A stretch of 64,000 nt of DNA from Medicago truncatula (lineage: Eukaryota; Streptophyta; Magnoliopsida; Fabales; Fabaceae): positions 2,304,001 to 2,368,000 of the forward strand of contig NC_053043.1 of assembly GCF_003473485.1 (NCBI RefSeq), given 5' to 3'. A model generated the notes under the pieces. It made no database searches. It was not told the origin of the DNA and saw only the letters and a list, made by a program, of their open reading frames with translations. Below, in pieces: positions 10,794 to 22,499 of the stretch. The position numbers and the translations under genes are program-made. Position 1 is the stretch's first letter; the number at the start of each line of letters is the position of its first letter.

Positions 10794-12038
10794 GCTTAAT
10801 ACATGCTTTGATCCCTTAACTTATTTTTGGATTTCATTTTGATCCCCTAACTATAAAGTGTCTCAATTTGGTCCCTTATGTCTTCTGCCGTTACCTCTTT
10901 TGGTCCTCTCCGTTAGTTTGTTTTCAAAAATAGTTAACCCTTGTCCACATGTCATTTAAGATTGGAGATCAAGGGCTAGATTTGAAAAGTACACAAGTAT
11001 ACAATGGGCTCACAACATATAATCATTTCTATTTTTCTTGATTTCCTAAAAATATAAATTTAAAATCACCATCAATTTACATCTTTTTTAAATAATTTGT
11101 ATCCAGATTTTTAAAAATTAAAATATTTTTCAGAATTTTGTAGGAAAAAAAAAATCTGACCTTTTTTAAAAATTTCGTAATATTTTTTTTTTTTTCAAAT
11201 TTTGAAAAAGATTTTATAAAATTCAAGAATAACTTTTTTTTTCATATTTTATAAAAATCTGAATTTTTTTTATATATTTTTCAAAATTAAAATATTTTGT
11301 AGAAAAAATTAAAAATAACCTTTTTTTTTCGTAAAAAAATATGACCTTTTTTATAACCTTTTTAAATTCAGAATTCTGGATTTTTTAAATTAAAATATTT
11401 TCCAGAATTTTGTAGAAAAATTTGTATCGAGATTTATTATATATTTTTTTAAAAATTTGTATCCAGATTTTTGTAGAAAAAATTAAAAAAAACATTTTTT
11501 TTCCGGAAATCTGACCTTTTTTTTGAAATTTCGTAAAAAATTAATTTTTTTTTCAAATTTTTAAATCTTGGAAAAGATTTTATAAAAATTCTGGAATATT
11601 TTTTTTTCTTCTAATTTTAAAATCTGAATTTTTTATATATTTTTCCAGATTTTTAAAAATTAAAATATTTTCCAGAATTTTGTAGGAAAAAATTAAAAAA
11701 ATAAATTTTATCAATTTTTTTAATTTTGAAAATGATTTTTTAAAAATTCTAAAAAAAAAATATGTAATATATATATTTTTTCATATTTTATAAAAAATAT
11801 CAATTTTTTATATTTTTGGCTTCAAAAAAATCAGGTGTTAATCATTCAGCGTAGGCTACAATAAACCTACATGATCCAACGGTTTCTATTTGAAAAATAG
11901 ATCAAACAGTTACAAACTAACGGAGAGGACCAAAAGAGGTAACGGCAGAAGACATAATGGACCAAATTGAGACACTTTACAGTTAGGGGACCAAAATGAA
12001 ATCCAAAATAAGTTAAGGGACCAAAGCATGTATTAAGC
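10794..12038. mobile_element. Non-autonomous element with about 130-bp inverted ends
   Basis: The left end GCTTAATACATGCTTTGATC and the right end GGGACCAAAGCATGTATTAA followed by GC are inverted repeats that stay well matched for about 130 bp, through a CCGTTACCTCTTTTGGTCCT block. The core is very AT-rich and made of diverged direct repeats of TTTTCCAGATTTTTAAAAAT type. No coding capacity. Long ends suggest a Mutator-like element, but a clean 9-bp target duplication was not found (CCATTCAAC versus CACTCAAAT). Confidence 0.8.
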
Positions 12039-12549
12039 CACTCAAATATATATCCTTTTGACCTAGACCCAAGCCCAATCAGACAGCAGCGTCGCGCGTG
12101 ATAAATATTTTTTTTTAAGCGTTCACTCTATTCACAAAAGTGTGTACCCGTACATCTTTGGAAGTGAACCCCCTCTTAATTATATAAATGCTACCTGCAT
12201 GTTTTCTCTCCTATATGAAACATTTTTTCAATTCACACAACACTAGTTATGGTGGGAAACAACAACTTCCCTTTCCCATGCTAAACCTCACCTAAATCAT
12301 GTTCTTCAAATGATCTAATGGTCACAAAATACTTTCTCATGGTGGAAAACAACTTCCCTTTCCCATGCTAAACCTCACCCTAGTTATATCCAATAAGACT
12401 TTGTATTATTCTTCCAATGTTCACTCATTTAACTAGTGAACTCAAATAAGTATTTTGTTAAAACCGAGCATAACACAATTGCGACAATTAAAATGAGACT
12501 GAGAATATCGTTACTCGTTAATTAAAATTAGTTTTTGAGAGGACATTAA
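12039..12549 (+). other. Relic of the region before SPNS exon 2; no gene
   Basis: 12050-12435 aligns with 18585-18780 and 28400-28515, the stretch that directly precedes interrupted SPNS exon 2 in those copies, but here the exon itself is gone. An internal direct repeat (TTCCCTTTCCCATGCTAAAC) occurs twice at 12268-12375. Confidence 0.5.
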
Positions 12550-12958
12550 AGAGAACTTCTATGGTACACCTCACAACTCTTGCTTCATAAATTTATAAAT
12601 TAACGATTATTTTAAAAAATAAATAGTTGTTTGTCAATATTTATATTTTAGAAAACATCATTTCACAAGAAAAAAAACGTCATTTCATTGTTTATAAGAA
12701 TTATATTAAATTTTTAACATTTTCTCATAAAAAATAATCAATATTCTTTGTTATGAGTAATAAAAATTCAAAAAAAGTAAATTTTATTTCTTCGACACTT
12801 TTAGCAAATAAGATTTAATTATTATAATTGTCAATGATAGAACATAATTTTTTTCTTTAAAAAATAACAACTCATTTAATTGTTAATTTAAGAATTTAGT
12901 GTACCAATACACTCAAAATTTTAGGTGTAACAACTTTAGTTGTACCATAGAATTTGCT
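12550..12958. mobile_element. Mutator-like MITE with 9-bp target duplication
   Basis: Inverted ends (AGAACTTCTATGGTACAC and, reversed, AGCAAATTCTATGGTACAA) bound a 409-bp AT-rich insert. The 9-bp direct repeat GGACATTAA flanks it at 12541-12549 and 12959-12967. The paralogous stretch near 6675 has one uninterrupted GGACATTAA. A second family member is at 22092-22498. Confidence 0.8.
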
Positions 12959-13126
12959 GGACATTAATTAAAATTATTAATTGCGCAAACAAAATGCATA
13001 ACATTACCCTATATCACAAATTATAAATCGTTTTGAATTTTTTTTTTCTCTCAAATTATAAACCATCTTATAATATAAATAAAAAATTAATGTTAGTTTT
13101 CCTATTGTACCATTGACCTTTTAATC

Positions 13127-14112
13127 AAGGTTTTACAACTCGAGAGTTTATCTTAACTTATTTTGCTTAGGTAAACTCGACTCGATAACTCTTACGAGTT
13201 TACCTACAACTAAAATTATATAAAATTTATTATATGCGCCATGTATAAGTTAATATAATATTGTAAATAGGTCAATAGTGCAAAATATGTCTTAATTACA
13301 AAGGTAAATTATACCAAACTACCATAATAAAACGTTATGCTACACTTAGCATCAAATTACAAAAATTAACTCACAAAATCATAAGTTTCATAAGTCTCTA
13401 AGTTTAAGCCATCCATAAAAACATCCAATAAAAAACAAGTTTCACAAGTTCCTAAAGTTGTTAATAAAACGAGTAGTGATATTTGTACAACCATATATGA
13501 CAACTTTGATGACAACTTTCATTTTCTCTCTTCTCATTGGCCAAAAATAATAGAGAGAAAAAAATGAAGAGAGAATAAGAATATAATGTGAGTATGAGAG
13601 ATAAAGTTGTCAAAAGGTTGTCAAAAATTGGTTGTACAAATATCATTTCTCTAATAAAATTATCCAAAAAATAAACTAAATAATTTCTTCAAAAGGTCAA
13701 TGCTTCTAAAGTTCCATAACATCATTTTCATCTATGTCTTCATCTCCAACATCATCAAAATGAGCCCAAAAAATTATGTAAATGTAAAGGTAATTTCATC
13801 TAAAGCCTTAGTTATCGTAAAGGTAACTATTCAGTAAATGTTCTAGTCTTTAGGATTGTAGAAAATGAATTTGGGTTTTGAAAAAAATGGGCCAAAAAAA
13901 TGAGCGAATTTTTTATTTTTTTTATTTTTAGAAGTAAACTCGTAAAACTCGATCGAGTTTACACGATTTTACCGAGTGTTAACTTGGTCAAACTTGTCAA
14001 ACTTTTTGATTTTACCACAAACCGAATTTACCTCCGAGTTAACACGATTTTGGTACATAAAAACGTAAATTTAATAAACTCGGCGAGTTAACACTCGATT
14101 TATGAAACATTG
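13127..14112. mobile_element. Long inverted-repeat element with nested MITE
   Basis: The left end (CAAGGTTTTACAACTCGAGA) and the right end (reversed: CAATGTTTCATAAATCGAGT) are imperfect inverted repeats rich in ACTCG motifs. Array sequence on either side (CCATTGACC...TTTTAAT) is contiguous near 6820. The core contains no gene; the frame at 13900-14091 is part of the right arm. Confidence 0.6.
13473..13651. mobile_element. MITE nested in the preceding element
   Basis: The left arm (TGATATTTGTACAACCATAT) pairs with the right arm, which read in reverse gives ATGATATTTGTACAACCAAT. Both continue into a GTTGTCA-rich stretch. Length about 180 bp, no coding capacity. Confidence 0.65.
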
Positions 14113-14201
14113 ATTTTAATACTATTTCCTTTGATTATTTAATTTCTCTTCTATATACCATTACATTTCTTAATTTGTTTAAAATTGTCGAAACTATTTA
14201 T

Positions 14202-14278
14202 AATTTGTTTGTTTGTATGAGGAGAGACGTGTGTTAAGACCACATCCATATATAATCATATCATATGGTTTATATAAA
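14202..14278 (+). promoter_or_regulatory. Promoter of the CYP89A pseudogene
   Basis: Holds the shared block (TTTGTTTGTTTGTATGAGGA) followed by GAGACGTGT, which includes an ABRE/G-box-like ACGTG core. A TATA box TATATAAA lies at 14271-14278. Confidence 0.55.
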
Positions 14279-14393
14279 CCCTCATCATCCTCCCTCAAAA
14301 AAAAAAAAAAAACCCTCATCATCCTCATGTTTTGTGTCACACACATATTCTTCCCCACAAAAGAGTAAAGTTGCACCAAACATTTACGTAAAT

Positions 14394-15914
14394 ATAGAAA
14401 CATGGTTCATAGTCCTCGTTACTCTCTGCATCATCTTCCTTATCAGAGCCATGCTCTCCTTCTTCACAACCACTGTACCCCTCCCTCCCGGCCCTCTACA
14501 CATCCCCATCATCACAAACTTCCAATTGCTCCAAAAATCAATCTCCCAACTTGAACCTTTTCTCAAAACTCTCCATGCCAAACATGGTCCTATCATCATT
14601 GTCCATATCGGTTCTCAACCTTCCATTTTCATCAACGACCATGCTCTGGCTCACCATGTTCTCGTTCAAAACTCAGCCATAATCTCTGATCGCCCTACAG
14701 CTCTTCCTACTTCCAAAATGTTGTCCAGCAACCAACACAACATCAACACCGCTTTTTATGGCCCAACATGGCGTACCCTCCGTCGTAACCTTGCTTTCGA
14801 GATGCTTCATCCATCCAAACTCAAATCGTTCTCAGAAATTCAGAAGTGGGTCTTACGCACTCTCATCAACCGTCTCAAAACTGCATCAGAATCGGAACCA
14901 ACGGATTCTATTAAGGTTATGCCACACTTCAAATATGCTATGTTCTCTTTACTTGTTTTTATGTGTTTTGGTGAAAGAGTTAACGATGAGAAAATCAGTG
15001 ATATTGAGCGTGTACAAAGGAAGATTATGTTAAATTTTGGCAGATTCAATAAACTGAATTTCTGGCCGAAAGTTACAAGGATTTTGTCGCGTAACCAATG
15101 GGAGGAGTTTTTGAAGTTACTTAAGGATCAAGAGGATGTTCTGCTTCCGCTGATAAGAGCAAGGAAGCAAGTTAAGGAGAGTAAATTGAACAATGTTAAT
15201 ACTGTTGTTTCATATGCAGATACTCTTTTAGAGTTAGAGTAGCCTGAGGAGAAACGGAAGCTGAGTGAGAATGAAATGGTTAATCTTTGTTCAGAGTTTT
15301 TGAACGGTGGGACAGACACTACTTCCACTAGTTTGGAGTGGATTATGGCGAATGTGGTGAAGTACCCAGAAGTGAAGGGGAGGCTTGTGGAGGAGATTCG
15401 GGAGGTGATGGGTGGTGATGAAAATGGAGAGAAGGAGGAAGTGAAAGAGGAAGACTTGCAGAAACTTTGGTATTTGAAGTGTGTGGTTTTGGAAGGGTTG
15501 AGGCGTCATCCATCGGGGAAATTTCCGTTGCCACACGCGGTGAAAGAGGATGTGGTTTTGGACGGTTATTTGGTGCCTAAAAACGGGACGGTGAATTTCT
15601 TGCTGGCGGAGATGGCGTTGGATCGTCGTGTTTGGGAGGACCCATTGGAGTTTAAGCCAGAAAGGTTTTTGAAGGATGAGACTTTTGACATTACAGGAAG
15701 TAAAGAGATAAAGATGATGCCGTTTGGAGCTGGAAGAAGAATTTGTCCCGGACTTAATTTAGCTTTGCTCCATTTGGAATATTTTGTGGCTAATTTGGTT
15801 TGGAATTTCGATTGGAAGGTTCCAGAGGGCGGGCATGTTGATTTGACGGAAATACAAGAATTCACTATGGTGATGAAAAATCCAGTGCAAGTTCATATTT
15901 CTCCTAGGATATAG
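14394..15914 (+). pseudogene. CYP89A-type P450 pseudogene (copy 2)
   Basis: Two lesions break an otherwise intact P450. The METWF start is ATA (14394-14396) instead of ATG, and a TAG at 15240-15242 replaces the Leu codon in the LELEL(P)EEKRKL stretch. Downstream, the frame resumes without a shift to TAG 15912-15914 and keeps GGTDTT, EGLR, PERF and the normal haem loop [10 protein letters not shown]. An in-frame ATG at 14265 could add an N-terminal extension but overlaps the TATA region. At best the locus yields a fragment lacking I-helix and haem loop. The absence of frameshifts points to recent loss. Closest relatives by eye are copies 1 and 3. Confidence 0.92.
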
Positions 15915-15961
15915 ATTATGTGTGTTATGTGTAACGATGTGGAGTATTTCTCCTAGTTCAT

Positions 15962-17811
15962 ATTTCTAATTTTTTAATACTTACAACAAGTATCCTAAAG
16001 ACACTCTTTAGTATTTGACGATTTGCCATTCTCAAGTCTTCACTTGCATCAGATATTGACTTCATATGCAAATTAGATAACACTGTTTTCATTGATCTTA
16101 TGGTTGTATAGTGTGATATGCAAAGATTGTGGAGGCCAAATTGAACTTCTTATTAGACAGGCAGAAGATTATAACACAGAGAAGGTTGTGGACGACTGGA
16201 GGTGACGTGACGTATATAATTTACAAATGATTTTTATAATGAGCGTACTTGGAACACTCTTTAAATATTCTAAAATACGAATTATTCTTTTAAGAAAATC
16301 GAATATTTTGATTTTTAATACATTGAATACACGTATTTTCAATACTGCTTATTATATATGGTTTTTAGAGAGTGCTCCATAACACTAGTAAACATTTATC
16401 TTTTTAAAAAGTAGGAATAAAAAAATTGAGTAATCAGAAAAATTGATGACCAATCATAAGTGTGAATAAAAATAGAGCGAATAGATAAATTGATCCTCAA
16501 AATTATAAAACATCTATCAAAATAGTCATTGATTTTTTTGCCACAAATTCTTCCATAACTCTTGTGGTTATAATTTGTAAAAAAAAAAAAAAAAACTTTT
16601 GTTGGTATAAGGTAGGACCAGCATTCTATATTGAGGCTGTAAGAAAAAAACAAAACATTCTACATTGAGGTGACATTGACAATGACGTAGAAACAACCTT
16701 CAATTATATCACGTCACAGTAACAACAGAGAGATCATTTTTCAAATGAATGTCATGGAAAATTTCCATTTCCATTGGAAATCATACTAGAAAACAGAGAG
16801 AAAATTATTACCTGATAGCAATATCACTTAGTTAGCTATTGCTTGCTGCGCAAGTAACTGAGCTTAATTAGGATTATATTTCTCTTTAGTTTGTCCATAG
16901 TAGTTTATCATGCATCTAGATTCTTGTATATATACCGATTGTAAGCTCTCATTTGATCAATAACAATTCATTCTATTCAATCCACTTAGGTTGACTTGTT
17001 GGTATTGGCTTGAGATCTGGGAGTGTACTCCTCCTCCTCGAGGTCTCAGGTTCGATTTTCTTCGGTGTCAATTTGAGTGGGCTAATTTGGCTTCTTCAAA
17101 AAAAATAAATTCATTCTATTCATTTTACTTGGTTTCCGTATAAAAATATCTCATCTTGTAATTGTGGTTCAATAGAAATTAGATTGAATGAAAAGACTTC
17201 AAGGAAAATGCTCATATACAAGCAATAGAAGAAATCTGCTATAACATATTCAGTTAGAGATTACAGTTCAAAAGCCTATCTAATTAATCAACTCCAAGTG
17301 TGTAACAGTTTTAGAAGAACACTTCTATGGTCAAAACCCCAAATATAATTCATTCGCACATTCACAAAACTTGAAAAAGGTACAATAGAAAACAATTGAA
17401 TAAATCCTAAAAAAAATTGAATATATAATGTGTATTTTTGACATAATTAAATAAAATGTATTGTTATGTGTGTGTGGCCACATAATTTTTATTTTGGCAT
17501 GTGATCATAGAAATATTTCTCACAATTTTAAATAACATTTTACTATTTAAGAGGTGTATTTGTAATACAAAAAATAATGAGCTAGTTTAATAGATTCCTA
17601 CAAACCTATCTAACTAGGACCACTCATTTTTGTACACAATAAGGACAGTACAGACATATTGTCGTGCCACAAAAGTAATCCACTTCAGATCATATATTAT
17701 GGGTACTGTTTTGTCTAACCAAAAAGGACAATATTTAATTTTGAAAAAACATATTTTATTCTTATTAAGAATTTTGAAATTTTATTTCAAAGATTTATAT
17801 ATAACGATAAA
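15962..17811 (+). repeat. Segmental duplicate of 153-1998
   Basis: High-identity partner of the left edge of the window, about 1.85 kb, lying directly 3' of the P450 pseudogene. No gene is seen. Past 17811 it continues into the path to SPNS exon 1, which the left copy lost to the Helitron remnant. Confidence 0.9.
16980..17107 (+). mobile_element. SINE-like insertion (duplicate of 1169-1296)
   Basis: Same insert and target duplication (AATTCATTCTATTCA, left copy at 16965-16979) as in the paralogous unit. It contains a better box B (GGTTCGATT). It was duplicated with the unit rather than inserted independently. Confidence 0.65.
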
Positions 17812-18037
17812 ATTAACATATTAACAATTATAAAATATTCAAATGTCTAGATGAAATAAATAATTTTGTACTATTTAGATAAAAACATTTTAAATCAAAA
17901 TGACATTTTTATAGCTATGAATGAAAACAATTTTTTTTTAATGAAGTTAGTTATCCACCATTCAACTCAAAGATTTTTAATGTTATGTACATCTTCTGTT
18001 AATGAAGTTAGTATGATGATCTACAACTGCAAGTAAC

Positions 18038-19315
18038 ATCCAAAGTCTTGTCCATGGAACCATTGATAATTAATGTCATCCCCCATGATTCCCACAACTT
18101 CATGGTTTACACCAAAGATGTATTGTATAACTAAAATTTGTACATTTGCCCCGATGTCCATGCTGGGTAAGTACTAATGGAAATAAAGTTTCAATCTTTT
18201 TTGCATTTTTGGTATAGCATGTGAGAATAAACGACCAATTTTGGGTTTGTTACAATTTTGGACATGTAATCTTTGTTTTTGTGAAGTGTTGCCTTTTTTT
18301 GTTTCCCCCTTCTATTAGTGTTGGTTATAATGTTGTTTTTTGTTTTGTAGGTTACTTGCTATATTTTGTGTGATTAATTTGTTAAACTATTTGGATCTAG
18401 GAGCAATAGCTAGTGTTGTTTTATGGATTTAGAAATAATATCTTGAAAAGAAATTTACCATCCAAGAGTTTATCGATCCGCTCTCTTTAAAATATTTCGT
18501 TTAAATCTGATCCAACGAATTATCTGAAAATTTTCGATTATATCCACTTGCACTTTTGGACTTTAACATTTTCAGGTGATAAAAAATATATATCTTTTTG
18601 ACCCAGACCCAAGCCCGGTCAAACAACAGCGTCGCGCGTGATAAATATATTTTCTTGAGCGCTCACTGCATTCACAAAAGTGTTTTCTCTCCTATGTGAA
18701 ACATTCTTTCAATTCCTACAACACTAGTTCTATCCAATGAGACTTTGTGTTACTCTTCCATCTTGCACTCATTAATCTGGTGTTCAAACAACTAGCAATG
18801 GTGTTAATAAGGGAACATGCACTGAATATGCTGCTGCTACTTGGACTTCTACTACAGGAATACAGTAAGATATAATGCAATTAACACCTTCCTTTTTCAG
18901 AACAAGAAATCAAGAACTCATGGTTTAGAAAAAAGGTTTTACCTTTAAAATTCAATGCCAAATGAAAAAGCACTCGTGCAAGATATCCTAAAATTATTGC
19001 AACAAGGGAATAAGCAAAATGGGGATCATCCTTGGTTACAACCAAGTTTTCGTCCAGGCTAGGCTCAAGTAATCACATTTGGGAATATTTGAGTTCAAAT
19101 CGTGGCTGAAGCAATCCTTGGTGTTTTGTTCGATGCCCATAAATCCAACGCCTTAAGATTTTATGCTAAGATGTGGTGTCCACAACTCACTTGTATGGTT
19201 GCTTTGGTGCCTACGTGGATGATCTTTGGGACTTCCCTCGTGAGCCAACACTTGACTAGACTTTACTCATCTCTCAACCAAACTACAATTATTAGGACCT
19301 CTTTTCCTTAGAAAC
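18038..19315 (+). pseudogene. SPNS transporter fragment A (exons 1-2)
   Basis: Decayed 5' part of the spinster-like gene. Exon 1 (18038 to about 18119) is recognisable beside the intact copies but is frameshifted, and its donor context is damaged. Exon 2 begins at about 18351 (LLAIFCVINLLNYLDLGAIA; the Arg after Asp is Leu). It is then split by about 380 bp of other sequence and resumes at about 18796 (SNGVNKGTCTEYAAATW) to a GT at about 18866. Intron 2 sequence shared with the intact gene continues to about 19315. Exons 3-16 are missing. The 380-bp interruption is shared in part with fragment B and with 12050-12435, so these units descend from one broken ancestor. Confidence 0.8.
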
Positions 19316-20139
19316 TAGAGGGATAAGACCAAAAATTAATTATTGTAATTTTAATGTATCTATTACCAGTCTAACGCACATGCTAGATATTCTAGGTAAT
19401 TTCTAGAATAAGTGTTACAATATTTATCTCAATACCTAAAATGGCTACCAAGTTATTTTTTTGACGGAAGGGTTTGGGATGGTGGAAGGCTATGAATTTG
19501 AACTCCCTTTATAACATCACAGTAAATTACAAATGAGTTGACAAAGAACTTACTAACAATCACTTCCTTTTAGTTATTAAAAAAAAAACACCTTTTAGAA
19601 TGTAACTATTTTTTTTAGGGCCTAATGAATCTCTGGTTCTTTTTGTTGGGCCGAAATTTCATATTAATTTTTTGGGATCTAGGATGGTCGTCCTCCTTAC
19701 CCTGCCTCAGATACGGCCCTGATGCGATCTAGTCCCAATTTTTTTTGTTTAGATGTGGGGTACTTATAACTTTGTTAAATATTGAGATTGGGATTACGCA
19801 GTATTAGAATTTCGGGGTTTATGTTTGATCATGTTGGTGTTAATAGATTAATTAGGCAAAATTTGAGTGTCATATTACAAATTTACAATCGAATGTTGAT
19901 GTTGGTAGCAACTTCTTATGAATCCAAACACATCAAAATTTTTGCGATGCAGAATGAGCTTAAGAAAGAAAAAAGAAAGCGAAGAGTATTAAATAAAATT
20001 GCTGCAAATTTGGAACATGATTGAAGTAAAAGATACTTAACTGAATAGACTTGATAGCAGGTACGTCCAAGGAAAGAGCAAAGCAAATGTAATTTATTCT
20101 GATAAAATAGAAACAATGACGGTGCACCTAAACAAATAG
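19316..20139. other. Intergenic, no gene seen
   Basis: AT-rich spacer. Around 19620-19730 a GGATCTAGGATGGTCGTCCT-type stretch looks like transposon debris, but I cannot assign it. The 80-codon frame at 19782-20024 has no recognisable product. Confidence 0.4.
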
Positions 20140-20555
20140 GGTCAAATGCATCTAAAAGTCCTTTAAGTTTTTTATTTCTTCCAAAGTGGTCCTTTAAGTT
20201 TCAAAGGTCCCAAATAAGTCCTTTTAGTTTTTGAATTGTTTCAAACAAGTCTTATTGTAGATAGCATAGTTGGTAATTGTTTCCTTGAACTCATCTTTGG
20301 TACCAAATCTGGCTCCTAACACTCACTTAAAATTAGTCATCTTTTTAGGCATGGTAAATGGTGGATAATGCTATTTGTTGTTATCATGTAAATCATCATC
20401 ATCATCCTCGAAAAGGACTTGTTTGAAACGATTCAAAAACTAAAAGGATTTGTTTGGGACTTTTGAAACTTAAAGGACCATTTTGGGACTTTTGAAACTT
20501 AAAGACGACTTTGAGAAAAACGAAAAACTTAAAGGACCTTTAGATACATTTGACC
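20140..20555. mobile_element. Mutator-like MITE with perfect flanking duplication
   Basis: Inverted ends GGTCAAATGCATCTAAA and, reversed, GGTCAAATGTATCTAAA continue as matched arms of more than 100 bp. Flanks are identical 10-bp direct repeats AAACAAATAG (20130-20139 and 20556-20565), fitting a 9-10 bp Mutator-type duplication. No coding capacity. Confidence 0.85.
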
Positions 20556-20999
20556 AAACAAATAGTAATGTAGTAATTTTATTTTAAATAGATTCAATGA
20601 AAGGAATGATAATAGTGGGGAGCAGATTCTTGAAAAGGATGGAGAACGACTCATCACCAACTATTATATATCAAGACAACAATTGTAGTCAAATTTGTTT
20701 AGTTGTTTTTGTGTTAGTGAATTCTAGAGTCCTTTATTATAAGAAGAAAAACGAATAAAAAATATCAAACCAAGACAATAATTAATAGTTGCAACATTTT
20801 GAATGTTTTTATAATTATACTTTCATCGAAATTTGTAAAATATTAAATATACTATTAATATTAAAAAGAGAAATATTAAACGAAGGTTAAAAAGTCTTTT
20901 AACTAATAAATATATTTTATAAGTTGTGACTTTTTTCTTTTAAACATAATTAATTTTTTTCTTCTTCTTCTTAATACCCGTGGGAGCATTATTTTTTGA

Positions 21000-21123
21000 A
21001 AAATGCTAGGATCCCACTTCCTAACACACTATTTTAACACACACCAATAAAAATTAGCCATCATCTACTTTTTTAATTTCTTTACATGCTACCGGTTCAT
21101 TTTTGTAACCAATTAATTTATCA

Positions 21124-21174
<51 letters not shown>

Positions 21175-21750
21175 CATTATTATTATTATTTATTTTAAAT
21201 TTTCATCTCTCAACACTCAACTTCTCCACCAAAACCGTACATGCTTCTCATATGCCAAAAAAATAATATCAAAGTTGCTGCTTTTTGCTCAAATTAAATT
21301 GAATGGAAATGGAAAGTTGATGGGAGTTGTAGCTTTTCATGTTTCTGACCCATCAAAAATGAAGTTGTTGCACAAATATACCCGAAGATTTTTTTTCCAT
21401 TGAAGCCTCAAAAGCCAAAACATCGTATAGAACATAGATCTGGAAAATTTCATCAACGGCCAAGTCAACGACGGCCACCGGAGCTTTCAACAATGACGAT
21501 ACGTTGGCAGTTAGTTAATAGAGACGAGATGCGGCAGATTGAACCATGAGAGAAAGATGTGTACTAATTGAAATGAGAAGATGCGATCCACATATTGAAA
21601 GACGATGAGATTGCAATTAAATTCTATAAAAAAATAAATAAGAATTTTTAAACAACGTGTTAGACCGTTGAATAGGTAAAGAGATAAAGTAAGTTGATGA
21701 GGTGGTTAATTTTTATTGGCATGTGTTAGAGAATGTGATCCTAGCCTTTT
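21000..21750. mobile_element. Inverted-repeat element carrying an ATT microsatellite
   Basis: The left end (TGCTAGGATCCCACTTCCTA) and the right end (reversed: GGCTAGGATCACATTCTCTA) match over roughly 80 bp, including CCAATAAAAATTA. Between them are an (ATT)n run and a GC-richer stretch (21400-21560) without a long frame. Confidence 0.65.
21127..21192. repeat. ATT trinucleotide microsatellite
   Basis: About 22 units of ATT with one interruption. Read as protein it gives a poly-isoleucine run, which is not a real gene. Confidence 0.95.
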
Positions 21751-22091
21751 TTATTTATTTTTTATTTGTGCAGAATGGATGCTTGAGTCAAGAAGTGGTG
21801 AAAACTAATATGATGTTAATTGTGCTGTGTATATGCATGCATACAATCTCTCATACGGAGTGGAATTTGAAACCACTTCAAAAATATATCATGGTTTTGT
21901 ATTTCTGTTTCTGTCTTGACCACTTAATTCCCCTTAAAAAACAATAATGTCAATTTTCAGCAATAAAACAATAATGTCAATTTGTAGTGTTTATCTAGTG
22001 CACGAATTGCGAAAAAGGTTACTGTGCTTCGGATTTTGCATTTCCACTTTAAATGAAAATGGGACAAGTTGGCAATTAAAATTAGTTTTTT

Positions 22092-22498
22092 GGGGAACTT
22101 CTATGGTACACTCACAATTTTGAGTGTACCGGTACTCTTGTTTCATAAAATATATAAATTAAAGATCACTTTAATGAAATAAAAAGGTATTTGTCAATAT
22201 TTATATTTTAGAAAACATCATTTCATAAGAAAAACCATCATTTCATTGTTTATAAGGATCATATTACAAAATTTACATTTTGTCATAAAAAATAATTAAT
22301 ATTCATTGTTATGAGTAATAAAAATTCTTAAAAATTAAATTTTATTTCGTCGAAGCTTTTGATATATAAAATTTAATTATCTTAGTTGTCAATGATAGAA
22401 AATAATTATTTTTCTTCAAAAAAACAACTCATTTATTATTAATTTTATGACTTGGTGTACCGATACACCCAAATTTATTGGATGTACCATAAAATATG
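22092..22498. mobile_element. MITE, second member of the 12550-12958 family
   Basis: Same ends (AACTTCTATGGTACACTC and reversed GGCATATTTTATGGTACATC) and the same AT-rich interior, including AGAAAACATCATTTCA. The target duplication is no longer clear. The insertion point differs slightly from that at 12550, so this looks like an independent event. Confidence 0.7.
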
Positions 22499-22499
22499 C

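Noticed and set aside
21086-21403. 105-codon open frame with poly-isoleucine
   Set aside because: It is the translation of the ATT microsatellite inside a transposon.
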